DNA of 64,000 nt, taken from assembly GCA_963793645.1 (NCBI GenBank), contig CAWCAW010000009.1, forward strand, positions 62,001 through 126,000, read 5' to 3'. Positions 17,611 to 25,638 of this stretch are shown here, one piece after another; the stretch's first letter is position 1, and each line of letters begins with the position of its first letter. Source of the DNA: CAWCAW01 sp963793645 (lineage in GTDB: Bacteria > Actinomycetota > Acidimicrobiia > Acidimicrobiales > UBA8190). The position numbers and the translations under genes are program-made. Under the pieces are notes generated by a model. The model was given only the letters and a program-made list of their open reading frames with translations. It was not told the DNA's origin and ran no database searches.

Positions 17611-20232
17611 CTATGCGGTGACGGCTCCTGACGGACTTGAGGACGGGCCCGCACCTCTTGCGTTGGTTGCCGTGACGGTGCAGATGTAGATGTCGCCCAG
17701 CGTAAGTCCGGCGACCACGAGCGGGCTCGCCGAGCCCGTTGTCGCACCTGACGCGCCGCCATTGCTCGACGAGCACTGGGCCGTGAAATCGAGAGCAGGA
17801 CTGCCGTGATCGGCGCCCGGCGTGAATGTCACCGTGAGCTGCCCGGCGGCGGTGTTGGCGGCGTTCACGGCGGTCGGAGCCGCCGGCGCCCCCACTACGG
17901 CGGGAGAAGACGGGGCTGATGCCAAGCTCGTACCGCGGGCATTGGTGGCCGTGACCGTGCACGTATAGGAGTCGCCGGTCGTCACCCCGCTGACAACAAT
18001 CGCCGCCGCCGTCGCACCCGCATTCGTGCCCGATTCGGTTCCACCTCCATTGCTCGACACACACGTCGCCGTCTGACCGGTGATCGGACTCCCGTTGCCG
18101 GCACCGTTGGTGAAGGTGACCGACAACACACCTGTCGTTATCTTGGTCGACTTCGACACGGCGCTCACCGCCGACGGTGCCGCCGGAGCGCCCACGATCA
18201 CTGCTCCCGATGGAGCTGACTGGACCCCTGTGCCAGGTTCGTTGGAAGCGGTCACCGTGCACGTATACGAATGTCCCGTCGTGGCCCCCGTCACGGTGAT
18301 GGGTGTCGCCGTTGCGGCGCTGACGGAGCCCGTCGCCGTCGCACCGCCATCGCTCGACGCACATGTCGCCGTCTGAACGGTGATCGGGCTGCCATTGTCC
18401 GTACCCAGTGTGAAAGACACGATGAGGGACCCCGTGGTGGTACCTGTCGCCTTCGATGCCGCCACCACGGCCGTGGAGGCACCCGGCGTTCCCACGATCA
18501 CAGCCGGCGATGCTGCTGAGGCTGCTCCTGTGCCGGCCGCATTCGTCGCCGACACCGTGCACGTGTAGGTGTCACCATTGATCAGCCCTGAAACCACAAC
18601 CGGAGAGGCTGCGATGGCTGACGTGTCCGTCACGTCGCCGGTTGCCGATGCGCAGGTGGCCGAGTATTCCGAAATCTTGCCGCCTCCATCGCTGTCGGGT
18701 GGGGTAAAGGCGACCGACACGGTGGCGTCTCCCACCGTGACAGAACCGATAGTCGGCGCGCTGGGGACGTCGACCGCAGGTTCGGCCAGCGTCGAAGTGG
18801 TGGCGATACCACCAACCCCGGCGCCGATACCACGTCCGCTGGGGGCGGCGACAGTCGTCGTCGATGGGGCCGATGCATGCACCGGAGCCGGCGCCCCGGC
18901 GCCACTGGGCGGAGTCGATGTTTGCGTCGCAGAGGGAGCGGTCGGTAGTGACGGTGCCGTGTTGACGGCTCCTGCCGCCACGGCGCCGGAGACCGCCAGC
19001 GTCGTGGCCGCCAAACGACCGACCATGGCGGCGGCTTGGGGGATGCTGCTCACAAATGGCAGCGATCCGAGCCACGCCAAGGGACCGGCCACCGGCCGAA
19101 CGCGACCGATCGACACGTCCAGAAAGGCGCGTACCACTCTCGGGTCGAATTGCGTGCCGGCGCAGGCGGCGAGCTCGACCCGCGCCGCCTTGGGGCTCAT
19201 CGAGGACTTGTAACTGCGGACCGTCGTCATGGTGTCGTAGCAGTCGGCCACGGCCACGATGCGGCCACCCAACGAGATCTCTTCACCTTTCAATCCATAG
19301 GGATAACCCGAACCGTCGAACTTCTCGTGGTGTTCGGCGATCGTCTTCGCCCACTCTCCAAGCCACCCCGCCAAAGGAGCCGTCAGCTTGGCCCCCTCGA
19401 GGGGGTGGTTCTTGATGATCTCCCACTCCTTGTCATCGAGTTTGTCCGGCTTGTTCAGGATCTCCGGGTGGACGGCGAGCTTGCCGATGTCATGGAGGAG
19501 GGCGGACCACCGGAGTCGGTCGCGATCATCGGCATCGAGATTCAGCTCGTCGGCGATGAGATCGGTGAACACGCGTACCCGTTCACCGTGACCGCGCGTG
19601 AGGCGATCATGCGCATTGAGCACGCCGGCCAGCGCCAGAATTCGCTCGGCGGCCATGACGGGCTCATCTAGCGCACCATTGGTCCGGGCGTCTTCCACGC
19701 GGCGAGCCAAGTGACGGGTGCTACCTGATTTGCGGACCATAGCCAGACGATTGGGAGCTCGATCGGGGAACACCATGGTCATCTTGAGCAGCACAGCCAA
19801 CGGCAGCGCTCGACGGGCCACACGCTGCGTGGCGGCGAGTACGACGACAGGCACGGCGAGCACGGCGATCCACCACGCCACCAGGTCGCCGGTGGTGTGG
19901 GGCCGAGGAAACAGGTGTGCCGCGATCGTGGCTGCTGCGATTGAGAGCGCGATGGGAACGAAGTAGATGGCGCCGCTCACCAAGGCGCCGAGGATCGGCC
20001 GGCCTTGCCATCGATCGTCACTGGGACCTAAGACGGCGGCCGGCGGGGTCTTACGAATAGGCGTCGTGGAAGTGTCCGGCGACACATCCCCTTCGGTGCC
20101 GGAGTCGGTAGTCCGGCCGGTGTCATCGGAAGCGCTGTGGCCGGTCCCCGATACATCGGGATGAAGCTCAGGCGGATACCACTTGTCGTCGGACGCGATC
20201 CACCACCCCGGTCCTTCCCAGACGTCGCTCAC
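17611..20232 (-). CDS. membrane HD-GYP protein fused to fibronectin-type-III-like repeats
   Basis: The 873-residue protein begins with GPGWWIASDDKWYPPE, the short actinobacterial WYPP motif. Two membrane segments follow (about 80-106 and 117-136). Residues about 205-375 are an HD-GYP domain with complete signature: H215, HD at 247-248 in LLHDIGKL, HH at 301-302 and DGSGYPYGL, then VADCYDTMTTVRSYK. HD-GYP domains hydrolyse cyclic di-GMP or related dinucleotides. A third hydrophobic segment (about 396-422) should carry the chain outward. A Pro/Thr/Ala linker and four Fn3-like repeats of ~90 residues follow (each ending YTCTVTATN-like). This joins a cytoplasmic phosphodiesterase to an exported adhesive tail. 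Confidence 0.85.
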   Translation of the reverse strand: MSDVWEGPGWWIASDDKWYPPELHPDVSGTGHSASDDTGRTTDSGTEGDVSPDTSTTPIRKTPPAAVLGPSDDRWQGRPILGALVSGAIYFVPIALSIAAATIAAHLFPRPHTTGDLVAWWIAVLAVPVVVLAATQRVARRALPLAVLLKMTMVFPDRAPNRLAMVRKSGSTRHLARRVEDARTNGALDEPVMAAERILALAGVLNAHDRLTRGHGERVRVFTDLIADELNLDADDRDRLRWSALLHDIGKLAVHPEILNKPDKLDDKEWEIIKNHPLEGAKLTAPLAGWLGEWAKTIAEHHEKFDGSGYPYGLKGEEISLGGRIVAVADCYDTMTTVRSYKSSMSPKAARVELAACAGTQFDPRVVRAFLDVSIGRVRPVAGPLAWLGSLPFVSSIPQAAAMVGRLAATTLAVSGAVAAGAVNTAPSLPTAPSATQTSTPPSGAGAPAPVHASAPSTTTVAAPSGRGIGAGVGGIATTSTLAEPAVDVPSAPTIGSVTVGDATVSVAFTPPDSDGGGKISEYSATCASATGDVTDTSAIAASPVVVSGLINGDTYTCTVSATNAAGTGAASAASPAVIVGTPGASTAVVAASKATGTTTGSLIVSFTLGTDNGSPITVQTATCASSDGGATATGSVSAATATPITVTGATTGHSYTCTVTASNEPGTGVQSAPSGAVIVGAPAAPSAVSAVSKSTKITTGVLSVTFTNGAGNGSPITGQTATCVSSNGGGTESGTNAGATAAAIVVSGVTTGDSYTCTVTATNARGTSLASAPSSPAVVGAPAAPTAVNAANTAAGQLTVTFTPGADHGSPALDFTAQCSSSNGGASGATTGSASPLVVAGLTLGDIYICTVTATNARGAGPSSSPSGAVTA

Positions 20233-20381
20233 GACGGCTCGCCCGATGCGTACATCCCCAGGTCATCGGCACGATGTGAGGGTCGCCTTGAGCTGTCTAT
20301 TGGCGCCCTGGTGGAGCCGCTCCCGTCGCCGAGAAATTAGGTCCCAGGACTCATTTCGGGACCTGGTTGTGCGAAAAGGCG

Positions 20382-21182
20382 CTACGCAATGACCCGGCGG
20401 TCATGCCCACAGGTATGCCCGTCGTTGTCGCTGTTGGTCCCATCTGGGCAGGTCGTGTTGTTCCATATGGCGTGGTTGAGGGTGGCGTAATGGAGATCGG
20501 CGCCCCACAGGTCGGTGTCGGTGAAGTTGGCATGGTTCACCCAGGAACGGACGAGGTCTGCGCCAGTGAGATTGGCACCGGTGAAATTGGCGAAACCAAG
20601 GTTCGCTTGGTTCAGTTGCACCTTGCTCAGATTGGCATAACTGATCTTTCCGTTGCTTAGGCACGCTCCGGGTCCCATGAGGTACGAGTCGATGACGACC
20701 CATTGCTTGGGCAGCGTGGCCGGAGAGCCGACGATCCCGCCTGACGTGACATCAAAGAGATTGGCGCCGGCGAACATGGCGCCGGCGACATTGGCGCGAT
20801 CGAAGTAGGTTCCGGTGAGGTTGGCAGCAGTGAAGTTCGCGCCAGTCAGTGTGGCATTTTGGAATTGCGTCCGGAAGGCGTGAGCGTCGCTGAGATTGGC
20901 ACCGACCAAGTCGGCGTCGTTGAAGTTGGCGCCCTGCAGATAGGCACCGGTGAGATTGGCATCCGCAAGGTTCGCCCCGTTGAGGTTTGCGGCGCTGAGG
21001 TTGGTGCCGGCGAGGTTTGCGCCGCCGAAGTTACAACCCGAAAAATCGACATGCGGGGCAGGTGTGGCACTGCAGTCGCTCGTGCTCGCGCCAGCCAGAG
21101 GCGCTACCCACACACCGACACCGAGAAGTCCGATGACTCCCACCCCTGTGGCAAGGCAAGACGCCATGTGCCGTATTCCCAC
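20382..21182 (-). CDS. exported pentapeptide-repeat protein
   Basis: The 266-residue product has an N-terminal signal sequence (hydrophobic residues about 11-30, cleavage probably after GAS near 33). It then has about 25 pentapeptide repeats of the A(D/N)LXX type, such as GANLAGTNLSAANLNGANLA, which fold as a right-handed quadrilateral beta-helix. The repeats are interrupted around residues 155-185 by a non-repeat insert (GGIVGSPATLPKQWVVIDS). A Cys/Asp-rich tail (CPDGTNSDNDGHTCG) resembles a calcium-binding thrombospondin-3 type loop. Function unknown; export suggests a surface role. It lies 149 bases upstream of the HD-GYP gene on the same strand. Confidence 0.85.
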   Translation of the reverse strand: MGIRHMASCLATGVGVIGLLGVGVWVAPLAGASTSDCSATPAPHVDFSGCNFGGANLAGTNLSAANLNGANLADANLTGAYLQGANFNDADLVGANLSDAHAFRTQFQNATLTGANFTAANLTGTYFDRANVAGAMFAGANLFDVTSGGIVGSPATLPKQWVVIDSYLMGPGACLSNGKISYANLSKVQLNQANLGFANFTGANLTGADLVRSWVNHANFTDTDLWGADLHYATLNHAIWNNTTCPDGTNSDNDGHTCGHDRRVIA

Positions 21183-21326
21183 GTCGTTGAACGCTACCGC
21201 TGAACGCTAAGGAAACAGTCGGTGACACTCATCACGCCGTAGCGAACTTCATTTTGACACGGAGCGTGGTGTGCACGTGCCCTCGTCGCGCCCCGCTTAG
21301 GGACAGATCGCGCTGTCCATAGTCGC

Positions 21327-22148
21327 TTACGTGTTCAAGGTGGCGCTGACGGCCACCGGGACGTGCATGGACTGAACGACCCCTCCGGCATGCTCAGCGG
21401 TCACGGCGAATACCGCGATAGCCGCAGACGGGTCGACCCGGAAGGGCACCGTTGTGGGATGACTACCGAGCAATCCGAGCGACACCACCTGATCGCCCAC
21501 CTTGCCCCACAACTGGTACGTCTTGTCTTGGTCCAAAGGGGGAAGCCCTTTGTTCACGACATAGGCGATGCCCGAGGGGAGGATGACGATTTCCGCAATG
21601 GCGGGTCCGGTGCTGTGGGCGGCGGTAAGTGTCACCCGCCGTGCCTGGGGGTCGGCGAGAGCGCTCTGGGCCGACTGGGCCAGGCCCCGTCCCTGGCTGG
21701 TCCCCTGGAGCTGGTCAACATGGTGATTCAGCCGTCCCACCTGAATACCGAGCACCGCAATCACCACGAGTGCCGCAGCCACCGCACCTGTCATCCATGC
21801 CTTGGCCGTTGATGCACGGGGAACCGGCCGGCTCGACTCCGGTCGGCCACGCTGCTGCCGGGCATTGCGGGAACTCAACATGGTGACGACCCGCTCTGCA
21901 CCCGGGTGGTCCTCCGCATCGGGCGGTCGTTCGATGCGCACGGCAATGCGGTCCCAAAGATGCCCGGGTGCATCGCCACCGCTATTGGCCAGGAAACCGG
22001 CGATCTCCTGATGTTCGTGGACTTCAGCGGCGCACTGTGGACACTCGGCGATGTGCGCGGCTACGACGGCGGCCTCGTCTTCATCCAGCGCGTCAAGGGC
22101 ATAGGCGCCGGTCAGTTCGATGATCTCGTCGTGGCTCATACCAGTCAC
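21327..22148 (-). CDS. rskA: anti-sigma factor, RskA family
   Basis: GTG 22148 overlaps the sigma-factor stop (GTGA), so the pair is translationally coupled. The 273-residue protein has an N-terminal zinc-associated anti-sigma domain with AAHIAECPQCAAEVHEH (HxxxCxxC). One membrane span follows at about residues 115-137 (AWMTGAVAAALVVIAVLGI). The extracellular RskA C-terminal domain comes next (KTYQLWGKVGDQVVSLGLL, IAVFAVTAEHAGG). In the family, the cytoplasmic part holds the ECF sigma factor inactive until regulated proteolysis or a redox signal releases it. It is the obvious partner of the sigma factor encoded just before it. Confidence 0.9.
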   Translation of the reverse strand: MTGMSHDEIIELTGAYALDALDEDEAAVVAAHIAECPQCAAEVHEHQEIAGFLANSGGDAPGHLWDRIAVRIERPPDAEDHPGAERVVTMLSSRNARQQRGRPESSRPVPRASTAKAWMTGAVAAALVVIAVLGIQVGRLNHHVDQLQGTSQGRGLAQSAQSALADPQARRVTLTAAHSTGPAIAEIVILPSGIAYVVNKGLPPLDQDKTYQLWGKVGDQVVSLGLLGSHPTTVPFRVDPSAAIAVFAVTAEHAGGVVQSMHVPVAVSATLNT

Positions 22149-22714
22149 GGAACCTCCAATCCCTGGCGGGTCAACTCGTTTTTGAGCCGGCGCAGGCCCG
22201 TGCGGATTCGACTTTTCACCGTGCCTTCAGGGGCATCGAGGACTTTGGCGACGTCCCGGTACGTCATCCCGTCGAAATACGCCATCTCGATTGCTTGGCG
22301 TTCGTCGGTGGGAAGCGCCTCGACGGCCGCTTTGACCTGATCAGCCACGGCCAGATCCCAGGCAAAGTGGTCGAGGTCGTATCCGGCCCGGGCCGTATCA
22401 GCAGCACTGCGCTTCTCGCGTCCTTGGCGCGCCACTTCGGATCGAACCAGATCCACGGCCTTGCCGTGTGCCTTGGTGATGAGCATGGTACGAAGCGAGC
22501 CCCGGGTGGCGTCGAACTGTTCGGGACGGTTCCAAAGGTCGATGAACACTTCCTGGGTGATCTCATCGGCCAGGTCGCTGGTGCCCAGCACACGACGGGC
22601 CAGGTTGTGCACGGCCCCCCCATGGCGCCGATAGACCTCAGCCAGGGCAGTCTCCTGCCAGCGGCCGATGGCTACGACCAAGGTCGCATCGCTCGCTGCC
22701 TCGAGAGACGTCAT
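22145..22714 (-). CDS. sigK: ECF RNA polymerase sigma factor, SigK/RpoE type
   Basis: Start ATG 22714 is preferred over the in-frame ATG at 22744, because a promoter-like pair of boxes lies between them (22725-22751). The 189-residue product has region 2 (VYRRHGGAVHNLARRVLG, SDLADEITQEVFIDLW) and region 4 (LPTDERQAIEMAYFDGMTYR, then APEGTVKSRIRTGLRRLK). There is no extra C-terminal domain. Pairing with an RskA-type membrane anti-sigma, and candidate promoters that look like the published mycobacterial SigK consensus, support a SigK-like identity. It probably autoregulates and drives the divergent ferritin-like/Tat block. Confidence 0.85.
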   Translation of the reverse strand: MTSLEAASDATLVVAIGRWQETALAEVYRRHGGAVHNLARRVLGTSDLADEITQEVFIDLWNRPEQFDATRGSLRTMLITKAHGKAVDLVRSEVARQGREKRSAADTARAGYDLDHFAWDLAVADQVKAAVEALPTDERQAIEMAYFDGMTYRDVAKVLDAPEGTVKSRIRTGLRRLKNELTRQGLEVP

Positions 22715-22724
22715 TGCCTCTCTC

Positions 22725-22751
22725 TTTCGGTGCTGCCACGACATTTGGATG
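22725..22751 (-). promoter_or_regulatory. candidate ECF promoter of the sigma gene (CATCC-N16-CCGAAA)
   Basis: Read on the minus strand, CATCC (22747-22751) is followed by exactly 16 bases and CCGAAA (22725-22730), ten bases before the sigma-factor ATG. The same boxes with the same spacing occur before three or four genes of the block, pointing to autoregulation. Confidence 0.6.
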
Positions 22752-22805
22752 TCAGGATTCCAATCTTTTCACCGAAACCGTCCATGGAGGAGCCTGAGGA
22801 CCCTT

Positions 22806-22832
22806 CATCCAAAGGGACCCTCGGCTCCGAAG
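22806..22832 (+). promoter_or_regulatory. candidate ECF promoter of the ferritin-like gene (CATCC-N16-CCGAAG)
   Basis: CATCC at 22806-22810 and CCGAAG at 22827-22832 are separated by 16 bases. Only seven bases separate the -10 box from the ATG at 22840, which predicts a leaderless or almost leaderless transcript. Confidence 0.6.
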
Positions 22833-22839
22833 ACGAGAC

Positions 22840-23634
22840 ATGTCCACCGACGTCACAACGCTGATCCGCCGCTCGGCACGCTTGGATGTCGAGGATCTGG
22901 AGTTCGGATCCTTTGCATCACAGCCGCTCGATCCTGAGTCTCTGCGGTGCCTGCGCTACATGCACGACATCGAGGGCCACACGATGTGCTACCTCCGAGA
23001 CGTGCTTGTCACGCGTGCGCACAAAGATCCCGACGTCACGGCCTTTCTCGCCTGCTGGGCGTACGAGGAGCTCTGGCACGGCGAGGCCATCGCCCAAGTC
23101 CTCGAGGCTCACGGAGAAGTTTCCGGCCCCGTGCGGCTCGAAGCGCTGCGCCGACGGTTGCCCAAAAGGGACGCCCTGCGTCCCCTTACATTCTCGATCG
23201 GCTCAGCGGTGACGAAACATCTGCCCGCCGTGCACATGGCCTGGGGGGCGGTCAACGAATGGACGACGCAGTCCGCCTACGCCCGGCTGGCCGCCAAGGC
23301 CAACCATCCCGTGCTGAGCGAGCTGCTCCGGCGCATCATGCGCCAAGAGGGTCGGCACATCGACTTCTACGCGGGAGACGCTCGGCGGAGACTTGCCGGC
23401 AGTCCCAAAGCACAGCGCCTGGCGCGCTACGCGCTGCGCCATTTCTGGGCACCGGTGGGTTCAGGTGTGATGCCGCCCGAAGAGGTGAGCTTCCTGGCTC
23501 GACATCTCTTCGGCGACGACGCCGGCCGCGACGCGGCCCGCCGGGTCGATCGGCACATCGACCGACTTCCGGGGCTCAACGGCCTCAACCTGCTCGAGGG
23601 CGCCGTTGATGACGCGCTGCGCGCCGCAGCCTGA
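22840..23634 (+). CDS. ferritin-like diiron-type protein
   Basis: The 264-residue, mostly helical protein shows spaced Glu/His ligands of a ferritin-like four-helix bundle: MHDIEGHTMCYLRD, CWAYEELWHGEAI (E-x-x-H), NEWTTQSAY and RIMRQEGRHIDFYA (E-x-x-H). The layout resembles ferritin-like proteins and acyl-ACP-desaturase-related diiron proteins. Iron storage, oxidative stress defence or a hydroxylation role are all possible. No signal peptide is seen, so it is cytoplasmic. It is transcribed divergently from the sigma factor and preceded by a matching ECF promoter, so it is probably a direct sigma target. Confidence 0.72.
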   Translation: MSTDVTTLIRRSARLDVEDLEFGSFASQPLDPESLRCLRYMHDIEGHTMCYLRDVLVTRAHKDPDVTAFLACWAYEELWHGEAIAQVLEAHGEVSGPVRLEALRRRLPKRDALRPLTFSIGSAVTKHLPAVHMAWGAVNEWTTQSAYARLAAKANHPVLSELLRRIMRQEGRHIDFYAGDARRRLAGSPKAQRLARYALRHFWAPVGSGVMPPEEVSFLARHLFGDDAGRDAARRVDRHIDRLPGLNGLNLLEGAVDDALRAAA

Positions 23635-23650
23635 AACTGCCATCTTCAGT

Positions 23651-23677
23651 CATCCAAGACATAAGACAGCTTCGGAT
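23651..23677 (+). promoter_or_regulatory. candidate ECF promoter before tatA (CATCC-N16-TCGGAT)
   Basis: CATCC (23651-23655), 16 bases, then TCGGAT (23672-23677). The -35 box and spacing are exact; the -10 box is a weaker match. It leaves about 70 bases of untranslated leader with AGAGGG just before the tatA GTG. Confidence 0.45.
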
Positions 23678-23751
23678 AACTCCACAAGAGCAACGTTCAT
23701 CAGTGCGTTCAGATCGGACCGCCGGTCAACGCCCAGAGAAAAGAGGGTCAC

Positions 23752-23949
23752 GTGCTAGCAGAGATTTTTGGAATGGACGGAGCGATCGTCATCGTGGTGA
23801 TTGCCGTCGTGCTCTTCGGTGGGAGCCAGATCCCCAAGCTGGCGCGCTCGCTCGGGTCGGCCCAAAAGGAGTTCAAGAAGGGTCTGCACGACGGTGATGG
23901 TGCCGCGCCTGCGGCCGTGCCCGTTGAACTCGACTCGCCCCGCTCGTAG
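23752..23949 (+). CDS. tatA: twin-arginine translocase subunit TatA
   Basis: The 65-residue protein starts at GTG 23752 with AGAGGG a few bases upstream. It has one N-terminal membrane helix (GAIVIVVIAVVLFGGSQIP), the hinge FGGSQIPKLARSLGSAQKEF with the conserved FG-x-x-x-(I/L)P, an amphipathic helix and a short acidic tail. TatA oligomers form the passage for folded proteins carrying twin-arginine signals. It heads a tatA-tatB-tatC run 42 bases before tatB, adjacent to a small Tat-signal protein gene. Confidence 0.9.
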   Translation: MLAEIFGMDGAIVIVVIAVVLFGGSQIPKLARSLGSAQKEFKKGLHDGDGAAPAAVPVELDSPRS

Positions 23950-23990
23950 CCGACTCGACACCCTCGTTCGCGCTGAGCACAAGAGAAGTC

Positions 23991-24878
23991 ATGTTCCTTG
24001 ATCCGGGAAAACTGCTCGTCATCGGTGCCGTCGCGCTGGTGGTGGTCGGTCCGGAGCGACTTCCCAAGGTGGCTCGCACAATCGGATCGCTCTGGCATGA
24101 CTTCAGTCGTTGGCGGGCCACGCTCGACGAGCAGGTGCGCGGCGTTTTCCCAGACCTGCCGGCCACCCACGAGATTGCCGCCGCGGTGCGGTCTCCCGTT
24201 ACCCTTCTGGATCGTTGGGCCCGGGAGGCGGCCGCCCCGACGAACCCGGCGGAGCCCCCCACAGGGATCAATGCGGCGGCGCTCGGCGATGATCTCGGTC
24301 CAGACTCCTTCTCGATGAAATTGCAGCGGGTAATTCATGGCCACGATCTCGGCCGTGTGGCTTCGCCGGCCGCGGCGTTCCCCGCAAGCGGCGATGACCC
24401 TTGGGGGCCATCTGAAAGAGCTGCGTCGAAGGGTAATGATCGTGCTGGGCACCGTCGTCGTGTGCGGGGTGGTGGGATTCCTCATCTATCCCCAAATCCT
24501 CCACGCACTGCAGGCTCCCTATTGCCAGGTAACCCGTCATTGCCAGCTCTACCTCACCGGCCCACTCGACGGCCTGTCGCTGCGCGTGAAAGTAGCCGGC
24601 TATACGGCTTTTACTCTCGCCTTACCTGTGATCTTGTGGCAACTCTGGCGTTTCATTACGCCGGGCCTCAAGGCCAACGAAAAACGCTACGCGGTGCCAT
24701 TCGTGGCGTCCTCGGTCGTATTGTTCGGGGCCGGAGCAGCGTTGGCGTTCAAGGTGTTCCCCCACGCGCTGCAGTTCCTGGGCTCGGTCGGAGGGCCATC
24801 GCTGCGCCAGATCTACACCCCCAACAGCTACCTGGGGTTGATTCTGGCTCTCATGATTGTCTTCGGTGTCACTTTTGA
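23991..24878 (+). CDS. tatB: TatB-like translocase subunit, reading frame overruns tatC
   Basis: The N-terminal part is clearly TatB-like: MFLDPGKLLVIGAVALVVV is a membrane helix, then GPERLPKVARTIGSLWHDFSRW with the conserved P-x-x-LP-K motif of TatB, then a helical region to about residue 115. The frame carries no stop until 24878, so about the last 180 residues lie out of frame over tatC and look like shadow sequence. A TAA in the adjacent frame at 24331 would give a normal end, so a one-base indel near 24250-24330 is likely. The functional protein is probably about 110-115 residues. Confidence 0.7.
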   Translation: MFLDPGKLLVIGAVALVVVGPERLPKVARTIGSLWHDFSRWRATLDEQVRGVFPDLPATHEIAAAVRSPVTLLDRWAREAAAPTNPAEPPTGINAAALGDDLGPDSFSMKLQRVIHGHDLGRVASPAAAFPASGDDPWGPSERAASKGNDRAGHRRRVRGGGIPHLSPNPPRTAGSLLPGNPSLPALPHRPTRRPVAARESSRLYGFYSRLTCDLVATLAFHYAGPQGQRKTLRGAIRGVLGRIVRGRSSVGVQGVPPRAAVPGLGRRAIAAPDLHPQQLPGVDSGSHDCLRCHF

Positions 24879-25113
24879 GTTTCCGGTGCTGCTGGTAGCA
24901 CTTGAGATCGTCGGTGTCGTCTCTCCCCAGAAGCTGGCCCGGTGGCGGCGCTGGGCTGTGGTGGGAATCGTCACGCTGGCCGCGGTCATTACGCCAAGTG
25001 GTGATCCGTTCTCCATGCTGGCATTGGCCGTGCCGCTCTACGTCTTCTATGAGTTGTCGATCATCGTGGGGCGTCTCGTGTGTCCGGCCCGGCGCTCTCA
25101 GGTGGGCTCCTGA
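24394..25113 (+). CDS. tatC: twin-arginine translocase subunit TatC
   Basis: The product has six membrane helices and family marks MTLGGHLKELRRRVMIVLG at the N-terminus, GLSLRVKVAGYTAFTLALPV, LWRFITPGLKANEKRY (conserved P-G-L and E) and AVITPSGDPFSMLALAVPL. TatC recognises the twin-arginine signal. ATG 24394 gives 239 residues; an in-frame ATG at 24337 adds 19 residues rich in Arg and Pro and cannot be excluded. It completes a tatABC set embedded in a sigma-factor-controlled block, which suggests a dedicated rather than general export role. Confidence 0.9.
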   Translation: MTLGGHLKELRRRVMIVLGTVVVCGVVGFLIYPQILHALQAPYCQVTRHCQLYLTGPLDGLSLRVKVAGYTAFTLALPVILWQLWRFITPGLKANEKRYAVPFVASSVVLFGAGAALAFKVFPHALQFLGSVGGPSLRQIYTPNSYLGLILALMIVFGVTFEFPVLLVALEIVGVVSPQKLARWRRWAVVGIVTLAAVITPSGDPFSMLALAVPLYVFYELSIIVGRLVCPARRSQVGS

Positions 25114-25214
25114 CTCAGGCTCCAAGCCATGACCACAGACTCGATTGAGTCCGCCACTTCTGGCGCGAAGTCGAGTCATATCGCCGAAATATCCGAAAAG
25201 GCGTGATTGCTCGT

Positions 25215-25241
25215 CATCCAAGGGCGCCGTCGGTAGCGAAC
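25215..25241 (+). promoter_or_regulatory. candidate ECF promoter before the small Tat substrate (CATCC-N16-GCGAAC)
   Basis: CATCC (25215-25219), 16 bases, then GCGAAC (25236-25241), 52 bases before the start codon. GGAGGAG follows at about 25281, a good ribosome-binding site. Confidence 0.5.
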
Positions 25242-25293
25242 TACCAGCAACAAACCAACAACCCGTGATCAACGACATCGGGAGGAGCCCAGC

Positions 25294-25593
25294 ATGGCGG
25301 AAGTAAGTCGACGTTTGTTCCTCAGGAATTCGGGTCTGGCGTTGGCAGGTGCCGGCGTCATGTCACAGATTCCCTTTTTGTCCAGTCTCGTCGGTGCCTC
25401 AGAGGCTGACGCTCCGGCTGCTGCCGATGGCGCCACGTCCGTCGCCGACGAGGGGGCCGCCTCGTTGTCAGAACCTCTCGTCGCCCACATTCGTGACCTG
25501 TCGACTGGCGAGATCGGCATCTTCAACGGCACCCGCGAATTCATTGTCAATGACCCACAAATGGCGGCGCGCCTTTTTCACGCGGCGCGTTGA
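25294..25593 (+). CDS. small exported protein with twin-arginine signal
   Basis: The 99-residue product starts MAEVSRRLFLRNSGLALAG: SRRLFLR is a textbook twin-arginine motif, followed by a hydrophobic stretch and a probable cleavage around VGASEADA near residue 37. An Ala/Asp-rich linker leads to a compact conserved-looking C-terminus (SEPLVAHIRDLSTGEIGIFN, then GTREFIVNDP and LAARLFHAAR-type ending). Mature size is about 60 residues. No cofactor motif is visible. Its place between tatC and a DUF4331 gene, with its own candidate sigma promoter and strong ribosome-binding site, suggests it is the cargo for which the adjacent Tat system is induced. Confidence 0.8.
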   Translation: MAEVSRRLFLRNSGLALAGAGVMSQIPFLSSLVGASEADAPAAADGATSVADEGAASLSEPLVAHIRDLSTGEIGIFNGTREFIVNDPQMAARLFHAAR

Positions 25594-25638
25594 TCAGCTT
25601 CCGCTTCAGTCCTTGCACGTTGCAAACCTGCCCACATT

